Assembly (NCBI RefSeq): GCF_003601975.1
Contig: NZ_QZWZ01000042.1
Location: 1-50,329 of the forward strand
Direction: 5' to 3'
DNA length: 50,329 bases
Origin: Mesorhizobium waimense
GTDB taxonomy: Bacteria > Pseudomonadota > Alphaproteobacteria > Rhizobiales > Rhizobiaceae
In this document: in pieces, positions 43,197 through 50,329 of the stretch
Numbering within the stretch: position 1 is the stretch's first letter
How the letters are laid out: every line of letters begins with the position of its first letter
Made by a program: the position numbers and the translations under genes
The notes under the pieces: generated by a model
Database searches by the model: none
Told to the model about the DNA's origin: nothing
Seen by the model: only the letters and a program-made list of their open reading frames with translations

Positions 43197-45392
43197 TCAG
43201 TCGTCCTTGTCCTTCGGCGCATCCGGACCCTGGAAGTTCCGGAACGACATGCCGCCGGCGCTTCCGAGGTTTTCGATCGGCAGTCCCAGGTCCTTCATGA
43301 GACCGTCTACGAAGGCGACCTGAGTGCGATACTTCATGGCGGAATTCACCACACGGTCTGTCATGTTGCCGCCGCCAGAGCCGCCCTCTCCCCCGCCACC
43401 CATCTCGGACGGGCTGTTGAGACCCGGCAGCCCGTCGACCTGGAGGATCTTGATCGATTCGATGTTTTCCATCGGCTTGACCGTTTCGCGGATGATGCTC
43501 GGCAGATTGCTGACGAGGTTTTCGTAGATGGCACTGCGTCTGCTGGCATCCGAACGGGTGTTTTCAGACTCGTTGAGCATGCGCTGCCCGGCGGCGTCCT
43601 TGGCATAGCGGACCTCGGCCGCATTGGAGTCGGCGATTTCCGCCAGCGCCCTGAGTTCCGTGGCTTCCTTCTCGGCCTTTGCCGAAGAAACGACGCGTTG
43701 GGCGTCACGCTCGACCCTGGACGAGGACTGAATGAGCTCGATCCGCTTGATGCGTTCGGCCACCTCTTCTTCGCGTGCGCTGTTGACCTGCTCTTCCTGT
43801 TCAACCTGTTTTTTCAGGGCTTCCGCAGCCTCGGTCTTTGCGTAGGCTTCCTCGATCGACTTGTTGATCACCGCGATCAGGCGCTCCTTGTCGATGATTT
43901 CGACTTCCTTCTGCTGCTCGATCTCAAACTTATCGACAAACTTCCGCGCAGCGATGCGCAACTCGTCGATCTGGCGGTTGGCGGCGATCGACGCGTCCTG
44001 AATCTCCTGAAACGCCTTGGTTTCGGCGAGCTTGATCTTCTGGTTTTTCTCGATCTCGAGCTGCACGATTTCCTCGTCGACCCTCAAGCGTTCGACATCG
44101 ACATCGTAGCGCTTCTTCAGGCGCGCCTTTTCCTGGTCAGCCTCAGCAAGTTCGTTGCTGATGCGAACCTCTTTCGACTTCGCCACGGCGAGCAATTCAA
44201 TGGTTTTATCGGTTTCAATACGGTGCGACTCGGTTATCCGCTGGTTCTCCAGTTTGGCCTGGTCGATCTCTGCCGATGACGTCGTCTCGATGATCGACAG
44301 CTCCTGACGCGAACGGATTTCAGACTCCTTCACATGCTGCTCGTTGTCGATCCGCTCCGCCTCAACTTCCCGGCGGTTCTGGATCCGCTGCATCTCGAGC
44401 TCACGGCGCGACATGATCTCGGTCATTTCAGTCTCTTGCTGCTTCTTGATCTCCAATGACCGCACCTCCGACTGAGTGTTGATCCGTTCGGAATCGATGA
44501 GCCGGTCCTTGGCGATACGAATCCGCTCGCCTTCTTGTTCGCTGCGGATCCTGGCGTTCTGAATACTGATTGTGGAACTAGATCTCTCGGCCTCAATCTC
44601 GGCCAGTTGGGCGGCTTTACGGATTTCGATCGCTTGCGTCTGTTCGATGCGGGCATATTCGAGGTCACGCTCGATCTCCAGAGACCGCTGCTCGGTCTCG
44701 AAATCCTTGAGCTTGATGCCGATCCGCGATTCGTTTTCGATGCGGTTGCGAAGCTGGCGGCGCTCTTCGATCTGCTCGGTCAGCTGCGTCAGGCCTTCGG
44801 CATCGAACGCATTGGAGGGATCAAATACGGAGATGTCGGTCTGGTTGAGGCTCGTCAGAGAGGCATTTTCAAGCTCGAGGCCATTCGACCCCAGGGTCGT
44901 CGCCGCCAGGGCGGCCGCCTCACTCATGTAGCGGCCGCGATTGGTGTGGATTTCATCCATGGTCATCGTGGAGGCGATGGCCGACATCGCATCGATGAAC
45001 CGGCCCTGAACGATCTCCTTCAGCGCGGCAGGGTTCTGGGTGCGGTCACCGAGGGTGCGGGCCGCAGTCGACACCCCGGCTTCCGTCGGCACCACCCGCA
45101 CGAAGAACTCGGCGATGATGTCGATGCGCATTTTGTTCCTGGTGATCAGGGATTGCTCGCCGAGCCTCCGGATCTCCACCGGGATCGCGTTCATGTTGAC
45201 GCGCGTGATGTCGTGGACAATCGGGATGATCAGCGCACCACCGCCCATGACCACCCGCTCGCCGCCGAGGCCGGTTCGGACGAAGGACTGGTCTTTTGAC
45301 GAGTGTCTGTAAAGCCAGTGCAGCAGATAGACACCGATCGCGATGATGATCGTTATGAGAATAACGACTGCGATCACATCAGAGCCATTCAT
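43197..45392 (-). CDS. Flotillin-like SPFH/Band 7 protein
   Basis: 731 residues from ATG 45392, chosen because GGAGG stands eight bases upstream (a GTG at 45407 would begin in that site). One N-terminal membrane helix (about 6-29), then the SPFH domain (about 35-200; GGERVVMGGGALIIPIVHDI, PVEIRRLGEQSLITRNKMRI), then a very long Glu/Arg/Ile-rich coiled coil (about 215-620), and a Gly-rich segment near the C-terminus. This is the YqiK/flotillin class that scaffolds membrane microdomains. It sits between a rhodopsin-fold protein and a symporter, so clustering of those membrane proteins is a reasonable inference. Confidence 0.9.
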   Translation of the reverse strand: MNGSDVIAVVILITIIIAIGVYLLHWLYRHSSKDQSFVRTGLGGERVVMGGGALIIPIVHDITRVNMNAIPVEIRRLGEQSLITRNKMRIDIIAEFFVRVVPTEAGVSTAARTLGDRTQNPAALKEIVQGRFIDAMSAIASTMTMDEIHTNRGRYMSEAAALAATTLGSNGLELENASLTSLNQTDISVFDPSNAFDAEGLTQLTEQIEERRQLRNRIENESRIGIKLKDFETEQRSLEIERDLEYARIEQTQAIEIRKAAQLAEIEAERSSSTISIQNARIRSEQEGERIRIAKDRLIDSERINTQSEVRSLEIKKQQETEMTEIMSRRELEMQRIQNRREVEAERIDNEQHVKESEIRSRQELSIIETTSSAEIDQAKLENQRITESHRIETDKTIELLAVAKSKEVRISNELAEADQEKARLKKRYDVDVERLRVDEEIVQLEIEKNQKIKLAETKAFQEIQDASIAANRQIDELRIAARKFVDKFEIEQQKEVEIIDKERLIAVINKSIEEAYAKTEAAEALKKQVEQEEQVNSAREEEVAERIKRIELIQSSSRVERDAQRVVSSAKAEKEATELRALAEIADSNAAEVRYAKDAAGQRMLNESENTRSDASRRSAIYENLVSNLPSIIRETVKPMENIESIKILQVDGLPGLNSPSEMGGGGEGGSGGGNMTDRVVNSAMKYRTQVAFVDGLMKDLGLPIENLGSAGGMSFRNFQGPDAPKDKDD

Positions 45393-45452
45393 GGGAAGAT
45401 CCTCCACTTAACCGCGGGCGCCGAGCAGGTTGGCGCGAAAGATTGACAGCCT

Positions 45453-46142
45453 TCAGAAACGCTCCTCGCCGGCGACGGCGAGGACGATCATTGAGACAGC
45501 GATGAGATTGATAAGGTCAGCAACGGTGTAGAGCACAATGATCGGTGCCACGTGCCCCGTGCCGATAACGACATCCACGAAATGCAGGATCGGGTAAATC
45601 GCCCAACCGATGGTCATGATCAGCCTGATCCAGAAATAACCGAGCCGGATGGGCCGCGTCGACTTGCCAACGGCATCTGCCATGGCGCCGAAATACAATT
45701 CGCCCAGGATATAAAGCCAGAACGCGATCGACAGCAGCACGCCAAGGGTTGGGTTGAAAAGCCGTGCATCACCGAGGTAGCGAGCAAGCACCATCAGGAT
45801 TGCCGCGGCCAGTGTCCGCCAGAACACGCCCACGGGCACTTTCCCTGCAATGCAGGTAAAGAAAAACACCGATGCGACCTGCATCGGCTGGACCACGAAC
45901 CACGCGACGTAGCGTGAGGCGGCGCTGAGCTGCTGGCCCGCCAGCCAGATGTTGGAGGCAGCATAGTATTCAAGGCCCGACACCAGGAGCGCAACGGCTG
46001 ACAGCGCCAGGGGAACCCGCCAGCGCTCTGACGTCCATGTCAGGCCCAGCATTGCCAGGGCAGCTGTGGCAAACATGGCAAGCGTTGCAACGCTGAGCGC
46101 GGTGCTGACCACGGCGCTGGACTGAAAGAGTGTTCCAAACAT
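45453..46142 (-). CDS. Microbial-rhodopsin-fold protein lacking the retinal-binding lysine
   Basis: 229 residues, seven helices. Helix C carries RYVAWFVVQPM (77-87), aligned to RYxDWLxTxPL of proton pumps; helix F carries the W-x-x-YP signature GWAIYPILHF (179-188); helix G reads YTVADLINLIAVSM (205-218), aligned to YNLADFVNKILFGL of proteorhodopsin. The Asp of helix G is kept (Asp209), but the Schiff-base Lys position is Leu213. The proton-acceptor Asp is Ala80 and the donor site is Ser91. So it should not bind retinal covalently or pump protons. Lysine-less rhodopsins are known but unexplained. It is the third membrane gene of the ABC-permease operon. Confidence 0.8.
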   Translation of the reverse strand: MFGTLFQSSAVVSTALSVATLAMFATAALAMLGLTWTSERWRVPLALSAVALLVSGLEYYAASNIWLAGQQLSAASRYVAWFVVQPMQVASVFFFTCIAGKVPVGVFWRTLAAAILMVLARYLGDARLFNPTLGVLLSIAFWLYILGELYFGAMADAVGKSTRPIRLGYFWIRLIMTIGWAIYPILHFVDVVIGTGHVAPIIVLYTVADLINLIAVSMIVLAVAGEERF

Positions 46143-46151
46143 GGGCTTTCC

Positions 46152-47555
46152 CTAGACCTGGGCTCTGATGTGAGGGGCGCGGCCGTAGAGCGCGACCATC
46201 GGCAGGATCAGAAGACCGAAAATGAATTGTTGCCATTCGTATTTGAGCCCGATGCCAATCAGGAAGGCGCTCAGGACTTGCAGGACGAGAACCCCGATCA
46301 CGGTGTAGCCATAGCCGCCATATCCGCCCATGAGCGACGTCCCGCCGATCACGACTGCGGCCAGGGTTGTGAAAAGATACTGGTCGCCGACCCCGATGAA
46401 GCCACCCCCGCTCCAACCGAGCAGGAGCGCCCCGGTCAACGCCGCGGAAAAGCCGCTGATGGTGTAGGCGAGTGTCCAGTATTTGAACTCGGAGACGCCG
46501 ATCAGCTTGGCCGAGCGGCGATTGCCGCCCAGGGCGTAGATGTAGCGGCCGAAGGCGGAATAACGCAGGCCAACGATGACTATGACCGCGATGACAATCC
46601 ACAACAGGATCGTTGGCGGGACAGCCAGACCGAAGGTACGACCGTTCATGGCGGCGAGATTTTGCAGCCATTTCGGAACGGTCCCAAAGACGTTGCCGCC
46701 AAAGGACGATCCAATGCTGGTCAGAATCTGGACAAGCCCAGCGATTGCAAATCCCATTCCGAGGGTGAGGATCAACGCCTGACCTTGCAGGCGGTAGGAC
46801 AGAACGCCGTTCAAGAAACCCAGGGCACCGCCGATGATCAGAACGAACACCACCGCGAGCCAGGGCGGTACGCCAAGACTGATCAGGAACAAAAGCCCTA
46901 TGTTGGACGCGCCGATAACAAACGGGATCGAGAGGTCCAAGCCGCCGAGCAACGCCACCAGCGTTTGCCCGACGCAGGCAATGCCCAGGAAGGCTGCAAA
47001 CAGCAAAATTGCTTTGATGTTGGCTGCGGAGAGGAACCCTTTGATCGTAAAGGAACTGATCACAATCAGCGCCAGCAGCACAATCAGTCCAATAAAGGCG
47101 CTGCGGCCATGGGCGAAACGGTTACCGACCTTGAACGCAAAGACCAGGATCGCTTCCAGCAGCAGGAAGGCTATCAGGTTGCCAAGGGATCTGAAGGACG
47201 GGACCGTGGCCGTGATCAGCAGATACACGATCAACATCACCGCCATGGTGATGATCAGAACTCGGTTGCCGGCCCAGACGCCACCGGCGCCAGCCGGGGC
47301 TGCAGTGTCGGTTTCAAGAGACGAAGATCGGGACTCGAAGATGACGGCGACGTAGTTGATCAGCCAGAACAGCACGGCGGCCAGAACGATGGTGTAGAGG
47401 ATGACGATCTGGGCGCTGAGCCCCTGCCAAAAACCCAGGCTGAAGCTGATCGCCGCCACCACGAACGTGACGGCGAGGTTAAGCCACACCAAGGCGCGCG
47501 AATGGGGGATGAAGAGACCGCCATTGCGGCCGCCGTCGCCGAAAGTCTGACTCAT
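46152..47555 (-). CDS. ABC transporter permease, ribose/sugar (RbsC) family, enlarged
   Basis: 467 residues, about 320 being usual. An added N-terminal part with several helices (about 20-180) precedes the RbsC-like core: FLGIACVGQTLVALLGGLDL, then SIPFVIGASN, GFLNGVLSYRL, ALGGNRRSAKLIGV, and the ATPase-contact region LAAVVIGGTSLMGGYGGYGY. The substrate is not shown. It overlaps the second permease gene by four bases, so the two likely form a heterodimer. No ATPase or binding protein is in the window. Confidence 0.88.
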   Translation of the reverse strand: MSQTFGDGGRNGGLFIPHSRALVWLNLAVTFVVAAISFSLGFWQGLSAQIVILYTIVLAAVLFWLINYVAVIFESRSSSLETDTAAPAGAGGVWAGNRVLIITMAVMLIVYLLITATVPSFRSLGNLIAFLLLEAILVFAFKVGNRFAHGRSAFIGLIVLLALIVISSFTIKGFLSAANIKAILLFAAFLGIACVGQTLVALLGGLDLSIPFVIGASNIGLLFLISLGVPPWLAVVFVLIIGGALGFLNGVLSYRLQGQALILTLGMGFAIAGLVQILTSIGSSFGGNVFGTVPKWLQNLAAMNGRTFGLAVPPTILLWIVIAVIVIVGLRYSAFGRYIYALGGNRRSAKLIGVSEFKYWTLAYTISGFSAALTGALLLGWSGGGFIGVGDQYLFTTLAAVVIGGTSLMGGYGGYGYTVIGVLVLQVLSAFLIGIGLKYEWQQFIFGLLILPMVALYGRAPHIRAQV

Positions 47556-48928
47556 GGCCCGATCCCCAACGATTGTCCTGTCGCCAGAATTCCGGCCGCG
47601 TGGCTTTGCTGGCCGACGACCAGGAAGAGGAGCAGGATGAGTGCCGAGACGAAAACATAGATGAAGGCGCCAAGGCGCACGGAAACCGCTTCAGCTACGA
47701 TGACGCGGACAGTGAACGTCAGCACGGCCAAGATGACGGCGAAGCCGAAGACGATCTTTTGCAGCGGCGTGAGATCGGGCAGAGCCGGCCCGCTTCCCGA
47801 CTGTACGGGCAGCAGCAGATAGCGGGTCATCACGTCCGGATTGGACTTGAAGGCCTCGCCGGCGACGGCCACGCCATAGGTATCGCGGGTGCTGATGTAC
47901 AGCATGATCCCGACGACCACGCAGCCCAGGACCGCGAAGGCCGCAAAGGGTGAAATGAAGTGGAGGTATCGCCCGATGATGGGGACCAGAAGGGTCAGCA
48001 AAAGCGACAGAACGAGGATCAGCCCGTAGAAAAGCTGCGTCACAAAGGCTTGCGTGGAACCGAAATTGAACGTGGCAAGAACATAGCCGATAAGAAAGAG
48101 GTTGAGCGCGCCCAGCAGCCCGCCTGCCACGCCACCGCGTCCACCGGACAGGCTGACCCCGCCCAGCACCAGGGCGGTCACTGCCGTCAACGTCATGGTA
48201 GTGCCCTGTGTCGGATCACCGGACGAGATCAGGGCGGTATAGCAGATCGCTCCCAGGCCAACGAAGAGCCCGGCGATGATGTGGGCACCGATCCGCACCA
48301 CATTGATGCGGACGCCGCTCGTATAAGCCGCACGCTCATCGTAGCCCATCAAACGCAAATTCGCGTAAAACGACGTCGTGGTGAACAGCAGCCAGGCCGC
48401 GATAGCCAGCAGCACGATCAGCAAGATCGGTGAAAAGATCGTGTTGCCGAGGCCCCAGGACGACATCCAGTCCGGTGCGGTGCCGCCAGGTCTTGGGAGG
48501 ATGACGAGGTTGATCCCGGTCAGGGCCAGAAAGCCACTGAGCGCTACAATGATCGGCTGGACGCGCACGAAAATGATGATGAGGGCAAAGAAGAGCTGAT
48601 AGAGAACGCCAATCCCCAGGGCGACCAGAAAGACGCCAAAGGGACCCGTGACGATGCCAAGGCCATTGAGCTTGACGATCGTGACGTTGATGAAGGCGAG
48701 CAAGGGTCCGACCGCAAGGTCGACTGTCCCACGTCCCGCCACAGCCAGGGCCATGAGTGAGAATGTCGCCAGGATCAGGGGCGCCGACACGATGATCGCG
48801 CTACCGAACCCCGACAAGCACACAAGGTTCGGCCCCCTGATGACCGCAGCGCTCAGGAGCAGCGCGATCAGCAGGATCGGGACCAACAGATAGGTGTTTT
48901 GGGAACCCCTGGACTGCGACATCAACAT
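47552..48928 (-). CDS. ABC transporter permease, ribose/sugar (RbsC) family, second subunit
   Basis: 458 residues. The RbsC-like core lies in the first 330 residues (LMALAVAGRGTVDLAVGPLL; FVRVQPIIVALSGFLALTGI; MGYDERAAYTSGVRI; the contact loop ALVLGGVSLSGGRGGVAGGL). An extra C-terminal segment with about four helices follows (about 335-458), so each permease of the pair carries extra helices at opposite ends. The start is 24 bases after the hydrolase gene. Confidence 0.87.
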   Translation of the reverse strand: MLMSQSRGSQNTYLLVPILLIALLLSAAVIRGPNLVCLSGFGSAIIVSAPLILATFSLMALAVAGRGTVDLAVGPLLAFINVTIVKLNGLGIVTGPFGVFLVALGIGVLYQLFFALIIIFVRVQPIIVALSGFLALTGINLVILPRPGGTAPDWMSSWGLGNTIFSPILLIVLLAIAAWLLFTTTSFYANLRLMGYDERAAYTSGVRINVVRIGAHIIAGLFVGLGAICYTALISSGDPTQGTTMTLTAVTALVLGGVSLSGGRGGVAGGLLGALNLFLIGYVLATFNFGSTQAFVTQLFYGLILVLSLLLTLLVPIIGRYLHFISPFAAFAVLGCVVVGIMLYISTRDTYGVAVAGEAFKSNPDVMTRYLLLPVQSGSGPALPDLTPLQKIVFGFAVILAVLTFTVRVIVAEAVSVRLGAFIYVFVSALILLLFLVVGQQSHAAGILATGQSLGIGP

Positions 48929-48951
48929 TTGTCTTTCGTTGCTAGTGCAAC

Positions 48952-49908
48952 CTAGAACTCAATGACCTTCCGGCCGTCGTTGGGCCGCTCGCTGCGAGAC
49001 GACGACCGGCTTTCGGAAATGCTCCGCCCCCCCAGGGCATTGCCTCCCTGGCCGCGCCGTTCCGGATCCGCGCTGAGGATTTTCTTCAGCACGGGGGTGA
49101 TGACTTCCTTGAACTTCGCCGGATCTTCCGATGTCGGGAAGTGGCCACCGCCGAAGATGATGCATTCCGAATTCTTCACTTTTTCGGCGGTGCGCTGGGT
49201 CATTTCCGGTGTACAGGCGAAATCGTACTCGCCAGTCAGGAAGTAGATCGGCACCTTCCCGGAGATCTTCTGGCACTGGTCGCGGAAATCCGAATCGACG
49301 CTGTAAAAATAGAGGTCGCCCTTGAAGATGCCGGGCCCCCCCTGCGCGTAGTACCACCAGGTCTCCCACCGGTAGTCGTCGGGAGACTGCGTGGCCATCA
49401 GACCGAATACAGAGGTCGCCACGACCTCGCCACCATGGATATGGGGGTGATGCAGCGGATCGATCCACCATCCCGGGGAATAGTCGCAGGCCTCGAGGGC
49501 GATAAAGGCCGAAAACTCGCTCTCATAGCGCAATGCCAGCGCCAGGCAGATGTTGCCGCCCATCGACTGGCCCATGAGGACCGGCTTGCGCAGTTCGAGG
49601 GCCCGACAGAACGCCACGATGAACTCACAGTAAAATTTGGTTGTGAGTTTGTACTCGTCTTCCATTAGGTGAAAGTCTGCAGGCGGGATCGACTTGCCGT
49701 GCCAGGGCATGTCGAAAGCGATAACGCGGAAATTCAGGCTGATGTCCGGGTCGCACAACTGGTGCCGATACTGGCGCCCGTCCGTGCCTGCCGTGTGCAG
49801 GCAGACCATCGGAATGCCCTCGCCGTGTTCCTCGTAATAGGTGCGGTACGTCTTGCCTTCGCACTGGACGTAGACGTAGCGCCCAACGATTGGATCGTGT
49901 GTATTCAT
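48952..49908 (-). CDS. Alpha/beta-fold hydrolase
   Basis: 318 residues, ATG 49908 with AGGAG seven bases upstream. Catalytic triad Ser115 (GQSMGGN), Asp229 (GEYDFACTP) and His256 (GGGHFPTSEDP), with oxyanion-hole region LHTAGTDGR. The C-terminal 40 residues are Gly/Ser/Arg-rich and probably disordered. It is soluble, with no signal peptide. It may hydrolyse the imported substrate (an ester or lactone) of the adjacent ABC transporter, which is inference from the operon. Confidence 0.87.
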   Translation of the reverse strand: MNTHDPIVGRYVYVQCEGKTYRTYYEEHGEGIPMVCLHTAGTDGRQYRHQLCDPDISLNFRVIAFDMPWHGKSIPPADFHLMEDEYKLTTKFYCEFIVAFCRALELRKPVLMGQSMGGNICLALALRYESEFSAFIALEACDYSPGWWIDPLHHPHIHGGEVVATSVFGLMATQSPDDYRWETWWYYAQGGPGIFKGDLYFYSVDSDFRDQCQKISGKVPIYFLTGEYDFACTPEMTQRTAEKVKNSECIIFGGGHFPTSEDPAKFKEVITPVLKKILSADPERRGQGGNALGGRSISESRSSSRSERPNDGRKVIEF

Positions 49909-49929
49909 GACAACTCTCCTGCGCTGCCG

Positions 49930-50214
49930 TTAAACTTGTCGCATCAGCGAGAGCATGCGCGTCAGCGCCCGCAGATTTTGCCAGAAGGGGAGCGAATTGC
50001 CCTCGATAATCAGCTGCTTATGCAGCGGATGCGCCATCGCCCAGATGTCGTTGAACATCGGCGGTGGGATTTCCTGGGCAAATTTCGACCAGGCGCTGCT
50101 CGGCGCCTTGAGCCAAAATTCGACTCCCATGTCATTCGGAGTGAGGCCTTGCGCAATCTTCTGGATCTTGCCGCCCCGGACGTCGACGAGATACTCCGTG
50201 TCGTAATTACCCAC
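49930..50214 (-). CDS. Small protein, SCP2-like in appearance, start uncertain
   Basis: The recognisable part runs from VGNYDTEYLVDVRGGKIQ through GVEFWLKAPSSAWSKFAQEI to FWQNLRALTRMLSLMRQV. Size and the pattern (hydrophobic strand, then LxxxGxLxxxG-like end) recall SCP2 sterol-carrier-like domains, but the match is weak. GTG 50214 is the nearest start after the upstream stop codon, with no proper ribosome site. The frame stays open to 50313, inside the preceding gene. It precedes the hydrolase gene by 21 bases in the same operon. Confidence 0.5.
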   Translation of the reverse strand: MGNYDTEYLVDVRGGKIQKIAQGLTPNDMGVEFWLKAPSSAWSKFAQEIPPPMFNDIWAMAHPLHKQLIIEGNSLPFWQNLRALTRMLSLMRQV

Positions 50215-50239
50215 CCTTTCGATGCGGCACGGTGCGTCG

Positions 50240-50329
50240 TCACTCGTCGTCGATGTCCGGGTACTGCGGGGGAGCCTTGCCGATCTTGCTGACGATCCTC
50301 TGGTAATTGGCATCGGGCTGCGCCTGCCC
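50240..50329 (-). CDS. 3' end of a gene cut by the window edge
   Basis: The last 29 codons read QAQPDANYQRIVSKIGKAPP then QYPDIDDE and stop at 50240. This is too short to assign. Its place suggests it is part of the same operon, and it could be one of the missing transporter or enzyme subunits. Confidence 0.5.
   Translation of the reverse strand, partial: GQAQPDANYQRIVSKIGKAPPQYPDIDDE

Noticed and set aside
43698..45299. Long plus-strand frames opposite the flotillin gene
   Set aside because: They mirror the Glu-rich coiled coil and have no independent coding features.
46170..47660. A 496-codon open frame antisense to the permease gene
   Set aside because: It is the high-GC shadow of a clear multi-helix permease. 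Its composition (Gln/Asp/Arg-rich, no fold pattern) is typical of antisense frames.

Overview
The window reads as an accessory (island-type) segment of a rhizobial alphaproteobacterium, most like Bradyrhizobium or Mesorhizobium. This is inferred from high GC, the protein families, a plant-directed effector, and many decayed insertion-sequence fragments of kinds common in rhizobial symbiosis islands. No rRNA, tRNA or CRISPR array was seen.

Region 1 (1-5600): a secreted trypsin-like protease with two PAN/Apple-like modules, then an antitoxin-like gene and a zeta-toxin-like kinase that is split by a one-base frameshift, then gene debris (ScpB C-terminus, IS630 and another transposase end), and a LysR regulator.

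Region 2 (5672-30654): a type VI secretion (T6SS) locus in two arms. The minus arm runs tssK, a stand-alone tagH C-terminal domain, tssL with an OmpA domain, tssM with a missing C-terminus, and an unknown 537-residue gene. The plus arm runs tssA, tssB, tssC, hcp, tssE, tssF, tssG, vgrG and, after an interruption, a PAAR tip gene. No ClpV (TssH) or TssJ gene is visible. Two effector-like genes sit inside the locus: a HopG1/XopAG (AvrGf1)-family protein between the arms, known elsewhere as a type III effector, and a protein with an F-box-like N-terminus followed by fourteen 34-35-residue helical repeats between vgrG and PAAR. The rest is IS and gene debris, including a possible lipase fragment.

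Region 3 (30844-31606): an intact RelB/DinJ-YafQ-like toxin-antitoxin operon with candidate promoter and hairpins.

Region 4 (31871-39855, minus): a tight catabolic operon whose content matches the itaconate degradation set: class III CoA-transferase, MmgE/PrpD protein, acyl-CoA dehydrogenase, itaconyl-CoA-hydratase-like protein and citramalyl-CoA-lyase-like protein, plus a semialdehyde dehydrogenase and an upstream LysR regulator. Two related LysR-type boxes lie before the regulator and before the CoA-transferase. The predicted end products are pyruvate and acetyl-CoA.

Region 5 (39885-50329, minus): a membrane-centred operon containing an alpha/beta hydrolase, two overlapping sugar-type ABC permeases, a seven-helix microbial-rhodopsin-fold protein that lacks the retinal lysine and the proton carboxylates, a flotillin-like SPFH protein, a four-helix membrane protein overlapping an SSS-family symporter, and a LysR regulator. 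Its substrate is unknown. The ABC ATPase and binding protein are not in the window and are expected upstream.
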